Below are positions 35,866-44,134 of a DNA stretch of 64,000 nucleotides, piece after piece. Source of the stretch: Oceanisphaera arctica (GTDB lineage Bacteria; Pseudomonadota; Gammaproteobacteria; Enterobacterales; Aeromonadaceae); NCBI RefSeq assembly GCF_002936955.1, contig NZ_MPZM01000001.1, positions 1 to 64,000 on the forward strand. Reading direction: 5' to 3'. The notes under the pieces are model-generated. The model searched no databases. It saw only the letters and a list, made by a program, of their open reading frames with translations, and was not told where the DNA came from. How positions within the stretch are numbered: the stretch's first letter is position 1; each line of letters opens with the position of its first letter. The translations under genes and the position numbers were made by a program.

Positions 35866-36768
35866 ATGGAGTTAAGGCACCTGCGGTATTTCGTGGTGGT
35901 GGCACAAGAGTTGAACCTGACCCGAGCCGCCGAGAAGCTGTTTATTGCCCAGCCGCCACTGACCCGGCAGATCAAGCAGCTCGAAGAGGAGCTGGAGGTA
36001 CAGCTGTTTATTCGCAAGCCCCGGGGGCTGGAGCTAACCCAGGGCGGCCAGTATTTTCTGCAGCAGGTGCATACCATCATGGACAAGCTCGACGCCAGCA
36101 TCGAAGGCACGCGTCAGGTGGCCCAGCATCGCAAGACGGTCTTTTCCATCGGCTTTGTACCGTCGGTGTTCTACGGTCAGTTACCCTTGATGGTGCGTCG
36201 TCTGCGCCGTAACAAGAATCTGGAAATCGTGTTGCACGAGCTGAAAACCCGGGAACAGATAGAAGCACTCAAGAGCGGCAAGATCGACATCGGTTTTGGC
36301 CGGATACGTATCGACGATCCGGACGTGGAGCAGGAAATGCTGTTCAATGAACCCCTGATTGCCGCCCTGCCTGCGGGTCATCCCCTGACCGGAAAGCAGC
36401 CGACCATGCAGCAACTGGCCGAGGTGCCGATAGTGACCTTTCCTGCCGGCAGTGGTCCCAACTTTTCCGATGTGGCACTGGGGCTGTTTCATCGTCGTGG
36501 CCTGAAGATACAGGTGATTCAGCAAGTCAACGATCTACAGACGGCGTTGTCATTGGTTGCATCGGACATGGGGTTTGCGCTGGTGCCCGAGCAGGTGAAG
36601 AAGCTGCGACGGGAGGGAGTGGAGTTCGTGACGGTGGCCGATGAGAACATCACCACGCCGGTGATCGCCTCGCGTCGCCGCGGTGAAAATCCCAATGCGG
36701 TGATGCGGCTGGTGAACACCATACTGGGGGAGCTGGTAGAAAACCGACTCAGCGGACGTTATCCCTGA
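35866..36768 (+). CDS. catR: LysR-type regulator of cat genes (CatR/CatM)
   Basis: The 300-residue regulator has an N-terminal winged helix (MELRHLRYFVVVAQELNLTR, helix-turn-helix about residues 18-37) and a periplasmic-binding-like sensor domain. It belongs by sequence and position to the CatR/CatM/BenM group, which responds to cis,cis-muconate, and in some members also benzoate. It is divergent from catB, with an operator over its own start. A fragment of a second copy lies at 39592-39862. Confidence 0.93.
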   Translation: MELRHLRYFVVVAQELNLTRAAEKLFIAQPPLTRQIKQLEEELEVQLFIRKPRGLELTQGGQYFLQQVHTIMDKLDASIEGTRQVAQHRKTVFSIGFVPSVFYGQLPLMVRRLRRNKNLEIVLHELKTREQIEALKSGKIDIGFGRIRIDDPDVEQEMLFNEPLIAALPAGHPLTGKQPTMQQLAEVPIVTFPAGSGPNFSDVALGLFHRRGLKIQVIQQVNDLQTALSLVASDMGFALVPEQVKKLRREGVEFVTVADENITTPVIASRRRGENPNAVMRLVNTILGELVENRLSGRYP

Positions 36769-36815
36769 TTACCGGTATGGGAGGCGTTTACCTCCAATTC
36801 ATACCAATTTCATTA

Positions 36816-37455
36816 GGGGATGTTCTCATTTGATATTTCAAGCCTCATCGATACCTTTATTGCATTTTGGGTAACGGCTGATGAGGTACTACTGGCTACG
36901 AGATGATCAATGGGGGCGGATCAAGGAACTGCTTCCTGGTAAAGCAAGCGATAGAGGCGTGACAGCACGTGATAACCGCAAGTTCGTTGAAGCGGTGCTC
37001 TGGATTGCTCGAACCGGCTCACCGTGGCGGGATTTACCCGAGTTTTATGGCCATTGGCACCGCGTTTACGTTCGATATAGTCGTTGGTCTCACAAGGGCG
37101 TCTGGCTCAAGGTAATGGAAGAGTTATCCAAAGAGGCTGATTTTGAATAGCTTATGGTCGATGGCGGCATCGTTCGTGTTCATCAGCACGGGGCTGCAAA
37201 AAACAGCGCAAGGCATCGAAGTCATGGGAAAGTCCAGAGGTGGACTGACAACGAAACATCAAGAAAAAACCGCCTACACCCAAGGCCGCTTGATCGAGGT
37301 GTCTACAAAGATCGCAACTTGGTAGAGCGTTTTTTCCAAAAGTTGAAGCAATTTCGTCGCCTAGCAACGAGGTACGAACGACTGGCGAAAAACTACCAGT
37401 TGATGCTGAGTCTCGTATCAACGGTTATCTGGTTAGCGTAATTGAGAACACGCCC
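36816..37455 (+). mobile_element. Remnant of an IS5-family (IS427-group) insertion sequence
   Basis: Imperfect 16-bp ends (GGGGATGTTCTCATTT at 36816 and AATTGAGAACACGCCC, read inversely, ending at 37455) bound 640 bp. The first transposase frame is intact (36881-37150). The second part begins LMVDGGIVRVHQHGAA and ends with DRNLVERFFQKLKQFRRLATRYE (37154-37441), but about 75 residues of the catalytic core are missing and the frame is shifted. No target duplication is evident. Confidence 0.88.
36881..37441 (+). pseudogene. IS427-group transposase, internally deleted
   Basis: The N-terminal part (89 residues, MRYYWLRDDQWGRIKELLPG) carries the DNA-binding domain of orfA. The orfB part retains the first catalytic Asp region and the last segment with the conserved Glu (NLVERFF). 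The middle, normally holding the second catalytic Asp, is gone. The product cannot be an active transposase. Confidence 0.85.
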
Positions 37456-37610
37456 TGGTATCTGTCGGTGGTTTCATATAACAGGACGAAAAAGTCCTCC
37501 GTACAGTAGAGTACGGCGGGAAAGGGCAGCGTCTTCATCCTTGAAGTTGTGTTGGCAGAATATTGATTTAGCTATTGAGGTTGGTTCTTCTCCATCACGA
37601 TAAAAAGGTA

Positions 37611-37633
37611 GCGTCATGCGGTCTTGATGACGC
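37611..37633 (-). terminator. Hairpin after the M20 amidohydrolase
   Basis: GCGTCAT (37611-37617) pairs with ATGACGC (37627-37633). On the minus strand it is followed after four bases by TTTTT. It lies 11 bases past the stop codon of the M20 gene. Confidence 0.6.
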
Positions 37634-37644
37634 CATCCCGAGTA

Positions 37645-38961
37645 TTAATGACTCTTGGTGTAGTCCAGTACCAGGGCGGTCATGGCGCTGACGCCGATTG
37701 GCAGGGCCCCTTCGTCCGGGTTGAATTTCGGCGAGTGGTTGGGGTAGGCCAGGGGGACACCCTCGGGGCGGGTACCCAGGAAGATATACATGCTGGGCAC
37801 TTCACCGGCGAAATAGGCAAAATCTTCCGACGCCATGCTGCGTCTGGCCTCACGGAACTTGTCACCGGCCAGCCGCTGCAGGGTGGGGCTCATGGCCTTG
37901 GTCAGTTCAATGTCGTTGATGGTAGCCGGATAACCCCGAGTGATTTTTACTTCGGCGGTGGCCCCCGCGCTTTCGGCAATGTTCACCGCGGTCCGCTCCA
38001 TGCGCTCATGGATCTCCTCCCGGGTGGTATTGTCGAAGGTTCGTATGGTGCCTTCCATTTCCACCGTGTCGGGCACAATGTTACCGCGTACACCACCCTT
38101 GATGGCGCCAATGGAGATCACCGAGGGGGTCCGGGTGGCGTCCAGCTGGCGGGCCGGTATGGCTTGCAGGCCCATCACCACCTGGCTGGCGGTCACGATG
38201 GGGTCTATCCCGTTCCAGGGCATGCCACCATGGGTCTGTTTGCCCTGGATGGTGATATTGAACTGATCCGAGGATGCCAGTTGTCCCTGGGCGCGTACCG
38301 AGATCTCGCCCAGCGGACTGGTCATGACATGCAGGCCGAACATGGCATCCGGCTTCAGGTCGGCAAAGAGGCCTTCCTTCAGCATCAGCTTGGCGCCGCC
38401 TTCCTCACCGGCGGGCGCCCCTTCCTCGGCGGGCTGGAACACGAAGATCACGGTCCCGGTCAGCTCGTCCTTCATTTCGGCCAACACCTGGGCGGCGCCC
38501 ATCAGGATGGCCACATGCATGTCGTGACCACAGGAGTGGGCCACACCGACCTCTTCACCGTTGAACTGGGTTCGCACGGTGGAGGCAAAGGACAGCCCGG
38601 TGTCTTCGGTAACCGGCAGGGCGTCCATGTCGGCGCGCAGCGCCACTACGGGGCCTGGCTTGCCACCCTTGAGAATGCCCACCACCCCGGTATGAGCGAT
38701 GCCGGTGCGTACTTCCATGCCGAGAGCCTTGAGGTGTTCCGCCACCAGGCCGGCGGTACGGAATTCCCGGTTGCCGAGCTCAGGGTGCTGGTGAATATCC
38801 CGCCGCCAGGACACCACCTGAGGCGTAAGCTGCTCAATGCGTTGCTGAACGCCATCGGACAGGACATCGTGGTTGTTTGCCATGCCCGGCAGGGACAGGG
38901 CAAACATACCGCTCAGGGCCAAGGCCAGGGCGGCGCGCTTGAATGACGGGATCGCTTTCAT
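37645..38961 (-). CDS. Secreted M20-family amidohydrolase (hippurate hydrolase-like)
   Basis: The 438-residue protein has a signal peptide (MKAIPSFKRAALALALSGMF, cleavage near MANN) and the M20 di-metal domain: SCGHDMHVAILMG, PAEEGAPAGEEGG, FGLHVMTSP and SEDFAYF. The family includes hippurate (N-benzoylglycine) hydrolase, IAA-amino acid hydrolases and carboxypeptidases. Lying within the benzoate cluster, it might release benzoate from hippurate in the periplasm; that is inference. It sits between the IS remnant and the broken catB copy. Confidence 0.85.
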   Translation of the reverse strand: MKAIPSFKRAALALALSGMFALSLPGMANNHDVLSDGVQQRIEQLTPQVVSWRRDIHQHPELGNREFRTAGLVAEHLKALGMEVRTGIAHTGVVGILKGGKPGPVVALRADMDALPVTEDTGLSFASTVRTQFNGEEVGVAHSCGHDMHVAILMGAAQVLAEMKDELTGTVIFVFQPAEEGAPAGEEGGAKLMLKEGLFADLKPDAMFGLHVMTSPLGEISVRAQGQLASSDQFNITIQGKQTHGGMPWNGIDPIVTASQVVMGLQAIPARQLDATRTPSVISIGAIKGGVRGNIVPDTVEMEGTIRTFDNTTREEIHERMERTAVNIAESAGATAEVKITRGYPATINDIELTKAMSPTLQRLAGDKFREARRSMASEDFAYFAGEVPSMYIFLGTRPEGVPLAYPNHSPKFNPDEGALPIGVSAMTALVLDYTKSH

Positions 38962-38976
38962 GATGAGTTCCTCGTA

Positions 38977-39154
38977 TTAAGTAGGGGTTGGGCTGCCTGT
39001 TAATCTTGGTTCAGGCCAGGCTGCCTTGCGCAGACGACTGTGCTTTTGTCCGCCCCGGGTCAGGGTGAACAGATCCCGTGGATCGTCCAGGTTGGGAACC
39101 AGTTCGATAAAGCTGCCAATGCCATCTGCTTCTGCCAGGTCGAACAACAGGTGC
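38977..39154 (-). other. Unassigned sequence joined to the catB fragment
   Basis: Homology to catB stops near 39155. Beyond it one minus-strand frame stays open to a TAA at 38977 and reads LFDLAEADGIGSFIELVPNL followed by a DPRDLFTLTRGGQKHSR-type segment. I do not recognise it. It looks like the 3' end of another gene joined to catB by a deletion or recombination. Confidence 0.4.
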
Positions 39155-39484
39155 AGAGCGGTCTCGATGGCGGACTTGGCCAGGTTGTTGCCACGGGTAC
39201 TGGCGTCCAGCCTTACCCTCAGGGTATTGATGTTGTCCGCCGGCTGACCGAGCAGCAGGGGGGGGGAAGTAGGTATCTATGGTCAGCTTGACGCTTTCGG
39301 GGCTTTCCGGCCCGTAGGCCAGGCCGCCGATGGTGGCTTCGCCGATTCCCTCCAGACCATCGGAGCCTTTCATGCGCACGATAACCATGGTCTGAACGGC
39401 CATGGTGGTCATGGACAGTTGGTGCGGGCGTATGGTCGGAATGTCGACCAGCATCGCTTCGATAGACTGAATGGTTGCTGACAT
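39155..39484 (-). pseudogene. Truncated, frameshifted second catB
   Basis: The first ~110 codons match catB closely (MSATIQSIEAMLVDIPTIRP). A run of nine G (versus six G and a C in the intact copy) near 39256 shifts the frame, and catB similarity ends after the sequence for SAIETAL. The enzyme would lack its active site. Confidence 0.9.
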
Positions 39485-39574
39485 GTAATCACCTGAACTT
39501 GCCGGATGGCGCTTTGTTACGGAAAGGTTACGATGTCGAGGTGATGTGAACCAATATTGATTAGGTCATGAGTA

Positions 39575-39589
39575 ATACTCTGTAGATAT
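39575..39589 (+). promoter_or_regulatory. Decayed CatR-type operator
   Basis: ATAC-N7-ATAT occupies the same position, just before the catR-like start, as the intact operator at 35849-35863, with one mismatch in the right arm. Confidence 0.55.
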
Positions 39590-39591
39590 GG

Positions 39592-39862
39592 ATGAGGCAC
39601 CTGCGATATTTCGTGGTGGTGGCACAAGAGTTGAACCTGACCCGAGCCTCGGACCTCGAACATGGGCTTTGCCCAGGTGCCCGAACAGGTGAAAAAGCTG
39701 CGCCGGGATGGCGTGGATTTCGTGTCGGTCGCCGACGACCAGCTCACCACCACTGTGATCGCCTAGCGTCGTCGCGGTGAAAACCCCAATGCGGTGATGC
39801 GGCTGGTGAACACCATACTGGCGGAGTTGGTAGAAAACCGACTTAGCGGACGTTATCCCTGA
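39592..39862 (+). pseudogene. Internally deleted second catR
   Basis: The first ~18 codons of a catR-like gene (MRHLRYFVVVAQELNLTRAS) are joined directly to the last ~65 codons, beginning at the MGFAQVPEQVKKL sequence but in another frame. About 180 codons are missing. The C-terminal part also has a TAG in place of a serine codon after TTTVIA. It differs from the intact catR by several substitutions, so it is a diverged copy. Confidence 0.92.
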
Positions 39863-39868
39863 TTTGTC

Positions 39869-40651
39869 TCAACTCACTGCCATTCGTATCAGACTGGCTT
39901 TTTCCTGCAGTAACGGCAGGAAGCGCCCGATCAGTGTTTCCATGTTTACCCGACCCGCGTTGGTGCTGATATTGATTGCCCCCAGCAGGAAGCCCTGCTG
40001 ATCGAACACCGGCACCGCGATAGAACGCAGGCCGGAGTCCAGCTCCTGATCGACGATGGCATACCCTTGCCGGCGCACTTCTTCCAGCTGTTTTTGTAAC
40101 TCATCGGGTTCGACGATGCTCCGCTCTGTGTGTGCCTGCAACCGGACCTGAGCCAGGAAGGCGCTCTGTTCGGCGGCCGGCAGCTGGGCCAGCAGCACCC
40201 GGCCCATCGAGGTATAGGCGGCGGGCAGTCGGGTGCCCACCGACAACTGTATTGTCATCAGGCGATGTTCCGCCGCAGAACGCGCAATATAAACCACTTC
40301 GTCGCCGTCGAGGATACCGAGCGAGGTGGATTCGTTGATTTGGCGGGTGATGTCTTCCAGATAAGGCTGGATCATGGTGCCGTAGCGGTTGACCGACAGA
40401 AAGGCATGACCCAGTTGCAGCACCTTGGGAGTCAGCTCGAAATGACGGTGCTGTTTTTTCAGATAATCCAGCGCATGCAGGGTCAGCAGAAAGCGTCTGG
40501 CCTTGGCCCGGTTCATGCCGGTTTTGGCCGCCACTTCGCTCAGGGTCATACGCGGGCTGTTCTGATCGAACGCCTGTAATACCTCCAGTCCGCTGGCCAG
40601 CGCGGTGACGAAGTCGCGATCGTCCGGGTTGAGTTTGTCGTCCTGGTTCAT
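39869..40651 (-). CDS. pcaR: IclR-family regulator, PcaR-like
   Basis: The 260-residue protein has an N-terminal IclR winged helix (ALASGLEVLQAFDQNSPRMT, then SEVAAKTGMNRAKARRFLLTL) and the IclR effector domain (about 90-260, with QLSVGTRLPAAYTSMGRVLL). It closely resembles PcaR, which responds to 3-oxoadipate. It is divergent from catI, with three palindromes in the gap, one of them 56 bases upstream of its own start. The ATG at 40651 has an AGGAAA site. Confidence 0.9.
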   Translation of the reverse strand: MNQDDKLNPDDRDFVTALASGLEVLQAFDQNSPRMTLSEVAAKTGMNRAKARRFLLTLHALDYLKKQHRHFELTPKVLQLGHAFLSVNRYGTMIQPYLEDITRQINESTSLGILDGDEVVYIARSAAEHRLMTIQLSVGTRLPAAYTSMGRVLLAQLPAAEQSAFLAQVRLQAHTERSIVEPDELQKQLEEVRRQGYAIVDQELDSGLRSIAVPVFDQQGFLLGAINISTNAGRVNMETLIGRFLPLLQEKASLIRMAVS

Positions 40652-40706
40652 GCGGTGTTTCCTGTTGCGGTCTTGCTGGATAAAGGTGTTACCCATGGTA
40701 GCAAAA

Positions 40707-40721
40707 GTTCGCAATACGAAC
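40707..40721. promoter_or_regulatory. PcaR-type palindrome 1
   Basis: GTTCGCAATACGAAC is a near-perfect inverted repeat, upstream of the pcaR-like gene. It is one of three similar 15-mers in this gap; this one is placed for autoregulation. Confidence 0.75.
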
Positions 40722-40862
40722 ATGTTTCATGCGTTATTTACTCCGAGTTTAAAACGTTTCTTTCAGGTAAAAAATAATTATTTATTTTACAAGTAGTTAG
40801 TTTATTTATTCGACTGAAGTTGAATTTTTTAGTTTGCGAGACCGAGCAAAGAGTGTAATTAT

Positions 40863-40897
40863 GTTCGCAATGCAAACATATAGTTCGCGATGCGAAC
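40863..40897. promoter_or_regulatory. PcaR-type palindromes 2 and 3
   Basis: GTTCGCAATGCAAAC (40863-40877) and GTTCGCGATGCGAAC (40883-40897) start exactly 20 bases apart, about two helical turns, so two dimers could bind the same face. Palindrome 3 ends 30 bases before the catI ATG. The motif resembles the reported PcaR site. Confidence 0.78.
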
Positions 40898-40927
40898 TTT
40901 TTAGTTCACTCAGGGAGGCAAACACTC

Positions 40928-41746
40928 ATGGCCCAATTCATGAGCTTGCATGACGCAGTTGCTCGTTATGTCCAGGATGGCGCTACCATCGCCATGGAAG
41001 GCTTTACCCATCTGATCCCCTTTGCGGCGGGTCATGAAATCATTCGGCAGGAAAAGAGCAAGTTGACGCTGATCCGCATGACACCAGATATCCTCTACGA
41101 CCAGTTGATTGGTGCCGGCTGTGCCGAGCAGCTGATTTTCTCCTGGGGTGGCAACCCCGGTGTCGGCTCCCTGCATCGTCTGCGCGATGCGGTGGAAAAG
41201 GGCTACCCCCAGCCGCTCGAGATTTTCGAACATAGTCACGCAGCCATGGCCTGTGCCTATGAAGCGGGCGCCGCCGGTCTGCCGCTGGCGGTATTGCGCG
41301 GTTATATCGGCAGCGATCTGCCCAAGGTCAACCCGCAGATCCGCTTTATCGAATGCCCCTTCACCGGCGAACGACTGGCGGCGGTGCCGTCGGTGCGGCC
41401 CGATGTGAGTATTGTGCATGCCCAGCGCGCCGACAGGCAGGGCAACGTGCTGGTAACCGGCATCGTCGGCGTGCAAAAAGAGGCCGTGTTGGCGGCGAAG
41501 CACAGCATTGTGACCGTCGAGGAAATCGTCGATGACCTGCAGGCCGAGCCCAATGCCTGTGTGATCCCGGGCTGGGCCATCGATGCCATCGCCGAAGTGA
41601 AAGGCGGCGCCTCGCCGTCCTACGCGCACGGCTATTACCCGCGCAACAACAGCTTCTACAAGGAATGGGACGCTATCGCACGGGATCGCGACAGCTTCAA
41701 TAACTGGCTGCAAGAGAATGTCTACAACGCAGGAGGGCAAGCATAA
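40928..41746 (+). CDS. catI: 3-oxoadipate CoA-transferase subunit A (CatI)
   Basis: With CatJ it transfers CoA from succinyl-CoA to 3-oxoadipate. The 272-residue protein is of the glutaconate-CoA-transferase-like CatI type (MEGFTHLIPFAAGHEIIRQ, GGNPGVGS), not the shorter PcaI/AtoD type. It starts the catIJ-pcaF operon under the PcaR-type palindromes, with a strong GGGAGG site. The stop overlaps the catJ start by one base (TAATG). Confidence 0.94.
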   Translation: MAQFMSLHDAVARYVQDGATIAMEGFTHLIPFAAGHEIIRQEKSKLTLIRMTPDILYDQLIGAGCAEQLIFSWGGNPGVGSLHRLRDAVEKGYPQPLEIFEHSHAAMACAYEAGAAGLPLAVLRGYIGSDLPKVNPQIRFIECPFTGERLAAVPSVRPDVSIVHAQRADRQGNVLVTGIVGVQKEAVLAAKHSIVTVEEIVDDLQAEPNACVIPGWAIDAIAEVKGGASPSYAHGYYPRNNSFYKEWDAIARDRDSFNNWLQENVYNAGGQA

Positions 41747-42540
41747 TGACACTCGAATTCACTTCTTCCGAAATGATGACGGTCACCGCCGCCCGCGCGC
41801 TGAGCAACGGCATGACCTGTTTTGTTGGTATCGGCCTGCCCAGCGAGGCGGCCAACCTGGCCCGACTGACTCATGCTCCCGAGGTGGTGCTGATCTATGA
41901 ATCCGGCACCCTGCAGACCAAACCCGAGATACTGCCGCTGTCCATCGGCGATGGCGAGCTGTGTGATTCGGCGCTGACCACGGTGGCCGTGCCCGAGATG
42001 TTTCGCTACTGGCTGCAGGGCGGCCATATCGATGTGGGTTTCCTCGGCACCGCGCAAATAGACAAGTTCGCCAACCTCAATACCACCCTGATCGGTGACT
42101 ATCAGGCACCCAAGGTGCGGCTGCCCGGTGGCGGCGGTGCGCCGGAAATCGCCAGCAATGCCAGGGAAGTATTCATCACCCTCAAGCATTCGTCGCGGGC
42201 CTTTGTCGAGGCGGTGGATTTCATCACCACCTTGGGTTTTGGCCGCGATGGCAAAGGCCGTGACGGCGTACCCAATATCGGTCGCGGACCGACCAAGGTG
42301 ATTACCGACTTGTGCGTACTCCAGCCCGATGTGGACAGCAAGGAGCTGGTGGTGACCTCATTGCATCCGGGCGTGACCCGGGAGCAGGTGTCCGAAGCCA
42401 CCGGCTGGCCGGTGCGCTTTGCCGAGCCGCTGGCGCTGACCCCGGAGCCCAGCGCAGAGGAACTGGTTATTTTGCGTGAGCTCAAGGCCAAGACCGCCGC
42501 CCACCATGCCAAGCCCATCTCCCAGGAGGCCGCATCATGA
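41746..42540 (+). CDS. catJ: 3-oxoadipate CoA-transferase subunit B (CatJ)
   Basis: This is the second subunit of the CatIJ CoA-transferase. The 264-residue protein contains CFVGIGLPSEAANLAR and the YESG segment expected to carry the catalytic glutamate. LPGGGGAPEIASNA follows. It is coupled to catI by a one-base overlap and to pcaF by an ATGA overlap. Confidence 0.94.
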   Translation: MTLEFTSSEMMTVTAARALSNGMTCFVGIGLPSEAANLARLTHAPEVVLIYESGTLQTKPEILPLSIGDGELCDSALTTVAVPEMFRYWLQGGHIDVGFLGTAQIDKFANLNTTLIGDYQAPKVRLPGGGGAPEIASNAREVFITLKHSSRAFVEAVDFITTLGFGRDGKGRDGVPNIGRGPTKVITDLCVLQPDVDSKELVVTSLHPGVTREQVSEATGWPVRFAEPLALTPEPSAEELVILRELKAKTAAHHAKPISQEAAS

Positions 42541-43742
42541 AGCCGGTTTATCTCTGTCATCCCAGACGAAGCGCCATCGGCCGCTTCGGCGGTACCCTGG
42601 CGACGGTGCGCCCCGATGATCTTGCCGCCCAGGTATTCAAGGCGGTATTGGCCCAGGCCCCGGCGTTGGATCCGGCCGCCATCGACGAAGTGATCATGGG
42701 CTGTGGTAACCAGGCCGGTGAAGACAACCGTAACGTGGCGCGCATGTCGGCGTTGCTGGCGGGTCTGCCGGTGAGCGTGCCCGGCATCACTATCAACCGC
42801 CTGTGCGGCTCGGGCATGGATGCGGTGGGTACGGCGGTGCGCGCCATCAAGGCCGGTGAGCTGGATCTGGTGCTGGCCGGGGGCGTGGAGTCCATGTCCC
42901 GTGCGCCCTATGTGATGGGCAAGGCCGACTCGGCCTTTACCCGCGGTCAGAAAATTGAAGACACCACCATTGGCTGGCGCTTTGTCAATGCACAGATGAA
43001 GGAGCAGTACGGTGTGGACTCGATGCCGGAAACGGCAGAGAACGTCGCCGAACAGTTCGTTATCTCCCGGGAAGATCAGGATGCCTTCGCGGTGCGCTCC
43101 CAGCAGAAGGCGGCCGAGGCTCAAGGTTCCGGCCGTTTTGCCGAAGAAATAGTGGCGATAGAAATTCCCCGCCGCAAGCAGGAGCCGCTGCTGTTCGCCG
43201 ATGACGAACATCTGCGCCCGGGCACCAAGCTCGAGAAACTGGCCGCCTTGCCGACGCCGTTCCGCGCCGGCGGCAGTATCACGGCCGGTAACGCCTCGGG
43301 CGTGAACGACGGTGCCGCCGCCATGCTGATCGCCAGCGAAGAGGCGGTGCAGCGCCACGGCCTCAAGCCGATGGCCCGTATTCTGGGCATGGCCACCGCC
43401 GGCGTTGAGCCGCGCATCATGGGCATAGGCCCGGTGCCGGCGGTGCAAAAGCTGCTGGAGCGCCACCAGTTGTCGATGGATGATATCGACCTGTTCGAGT
43501 TCAACGAAGCCTTTGCCGCCCAAGCGCTGGCCTGCATGCGCGAGCTGGGGCTGGACGACAACGATCCCCGGGTCAACCCCAACGGTGGCGCCATCGCTCT
43601 GGGCCATCCGTTGGGCATGTCCGGCGCCCGTTTGCTACAGACTGCGGCTCACGAGCTGCATCGGCAGAATAAGCGGCTGGCCCTGTGTACCATGTGTGTG
43701 GGGGTCGGCCAGGGTATCGCTACCCTGATTGAGCGAGTTTAA
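42537..43742 (+). CDS. pcaF: 3-oxoadipyl-CoA thiolase PcaF
   Basis: PcaF splits 3-oxoadipyl-CoA with CoA into succinyl-CoA and acetyl-CoA, the last step of the pathway. The 401-residue thiolase has the acyl-binding cysteine in NRLCGSGMDAV (about residue 90), GGVESMSRAPYV, the catalytic His in LGHPLGMSGAR and the second Cys in CTMCVGVGQG. It is the third gene of the catIJ-pcaF operon. Confidence 0.96.
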   Translation: MKPVYLCHPRRSAIGRFGGTLATVRPDDLAAQVFKAVLAQAPALDPAAIDEVIMGCGNQAGEDNRNVARMSALLAGLPVSVPGITINRLCGSGMDAVGTAVRAIKAGELDLVLAGGVESMSRAPYVMGKADSAFTRGQKIEDTTIGWRFVNAQMKEQYGVDSMPETAENVAEQFVISREDQDAFAVRSQQKAAEAQGSGRFAEEIVAIEIPRRKQEPLLFADDEHLRPGTKLEKLAALPTPFRAGGSITAGNASGVNDGAAAMLIASEEAVQRHGLKPMARILGMATAGVEPRIMGIGPVPAVQKLLERHQLSMDDIDLFEFNEAFAAQALACMRELGLDDNDPRVNPNGGAIALGHPLGMSGARLLQTAAHELHRQNKRLALCTMCVGVGQGIATLIERV

Positions 43743-43800
43743 GAGTCTGGGCTTTAATACCTATTTAGTATAAAGATCTGAACGATTTTGAACTCGAGAT

Positions 43801-44073
43801 CAGAGGCAACACAGCCGTCTCCCACGACACGCTACGAGTACTTCCATGTAAGCTCGGACATGCCATCCATGGCATGTCACGGTCGTGGGAACCGTTCTCT
43901 GTTACCTCTTCTTTCGCTCCGAGCTGCCTGTAGGCGATGTCAACAGGAGGCTCCCAGGCATCAGGGAGGATAAAGGGATCAGCTCTACCGACCCTCCGCG
44001 CCAAGGATGGCGCGGTGGAGCCTCCAGGGAGGGATTCACGGCGTGTCGGCGGAGCTGGCCATTTGTCCGACCT
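43801..44073 (+). repeat. Multi-hairpin intergenic element, copy 1
   Basis: A chain of short palindromes, for example ACATGCC-ATCCAT-GGCATGT and GCGCCAAGGATGGCGC, with loops resembling CCATGGATGG. The core GGATAAAGGGATCAGCTC is followed by CGGCGTGTCGGCGGAGCTG near the end. Related copies are at 58347-58627 (opposite strand) and 62647-62900. It separates pcaD from pcaF. No gene is supported in this gap of about 390 bases. Confidence 0.8.
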
Positions 44074-44134
44074 TTGCATAGCAACTCAACAGCTCAGTTA
44101 TTTAAGCTGTTTGGTATAATTATTTGGAGGCTGA

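Noticed and set aside
37624-38946. 440-codon open frame opposite the M20 gene
   Set aside because: Antisense shadow; the M20 protein on the other strand has a signal peptide and all family motifs.
42102-43607. 501-codon open frame opposite catJ/pcaF
   Set aside because: Spans parts of two well-supported genes and has antisense-type composition.
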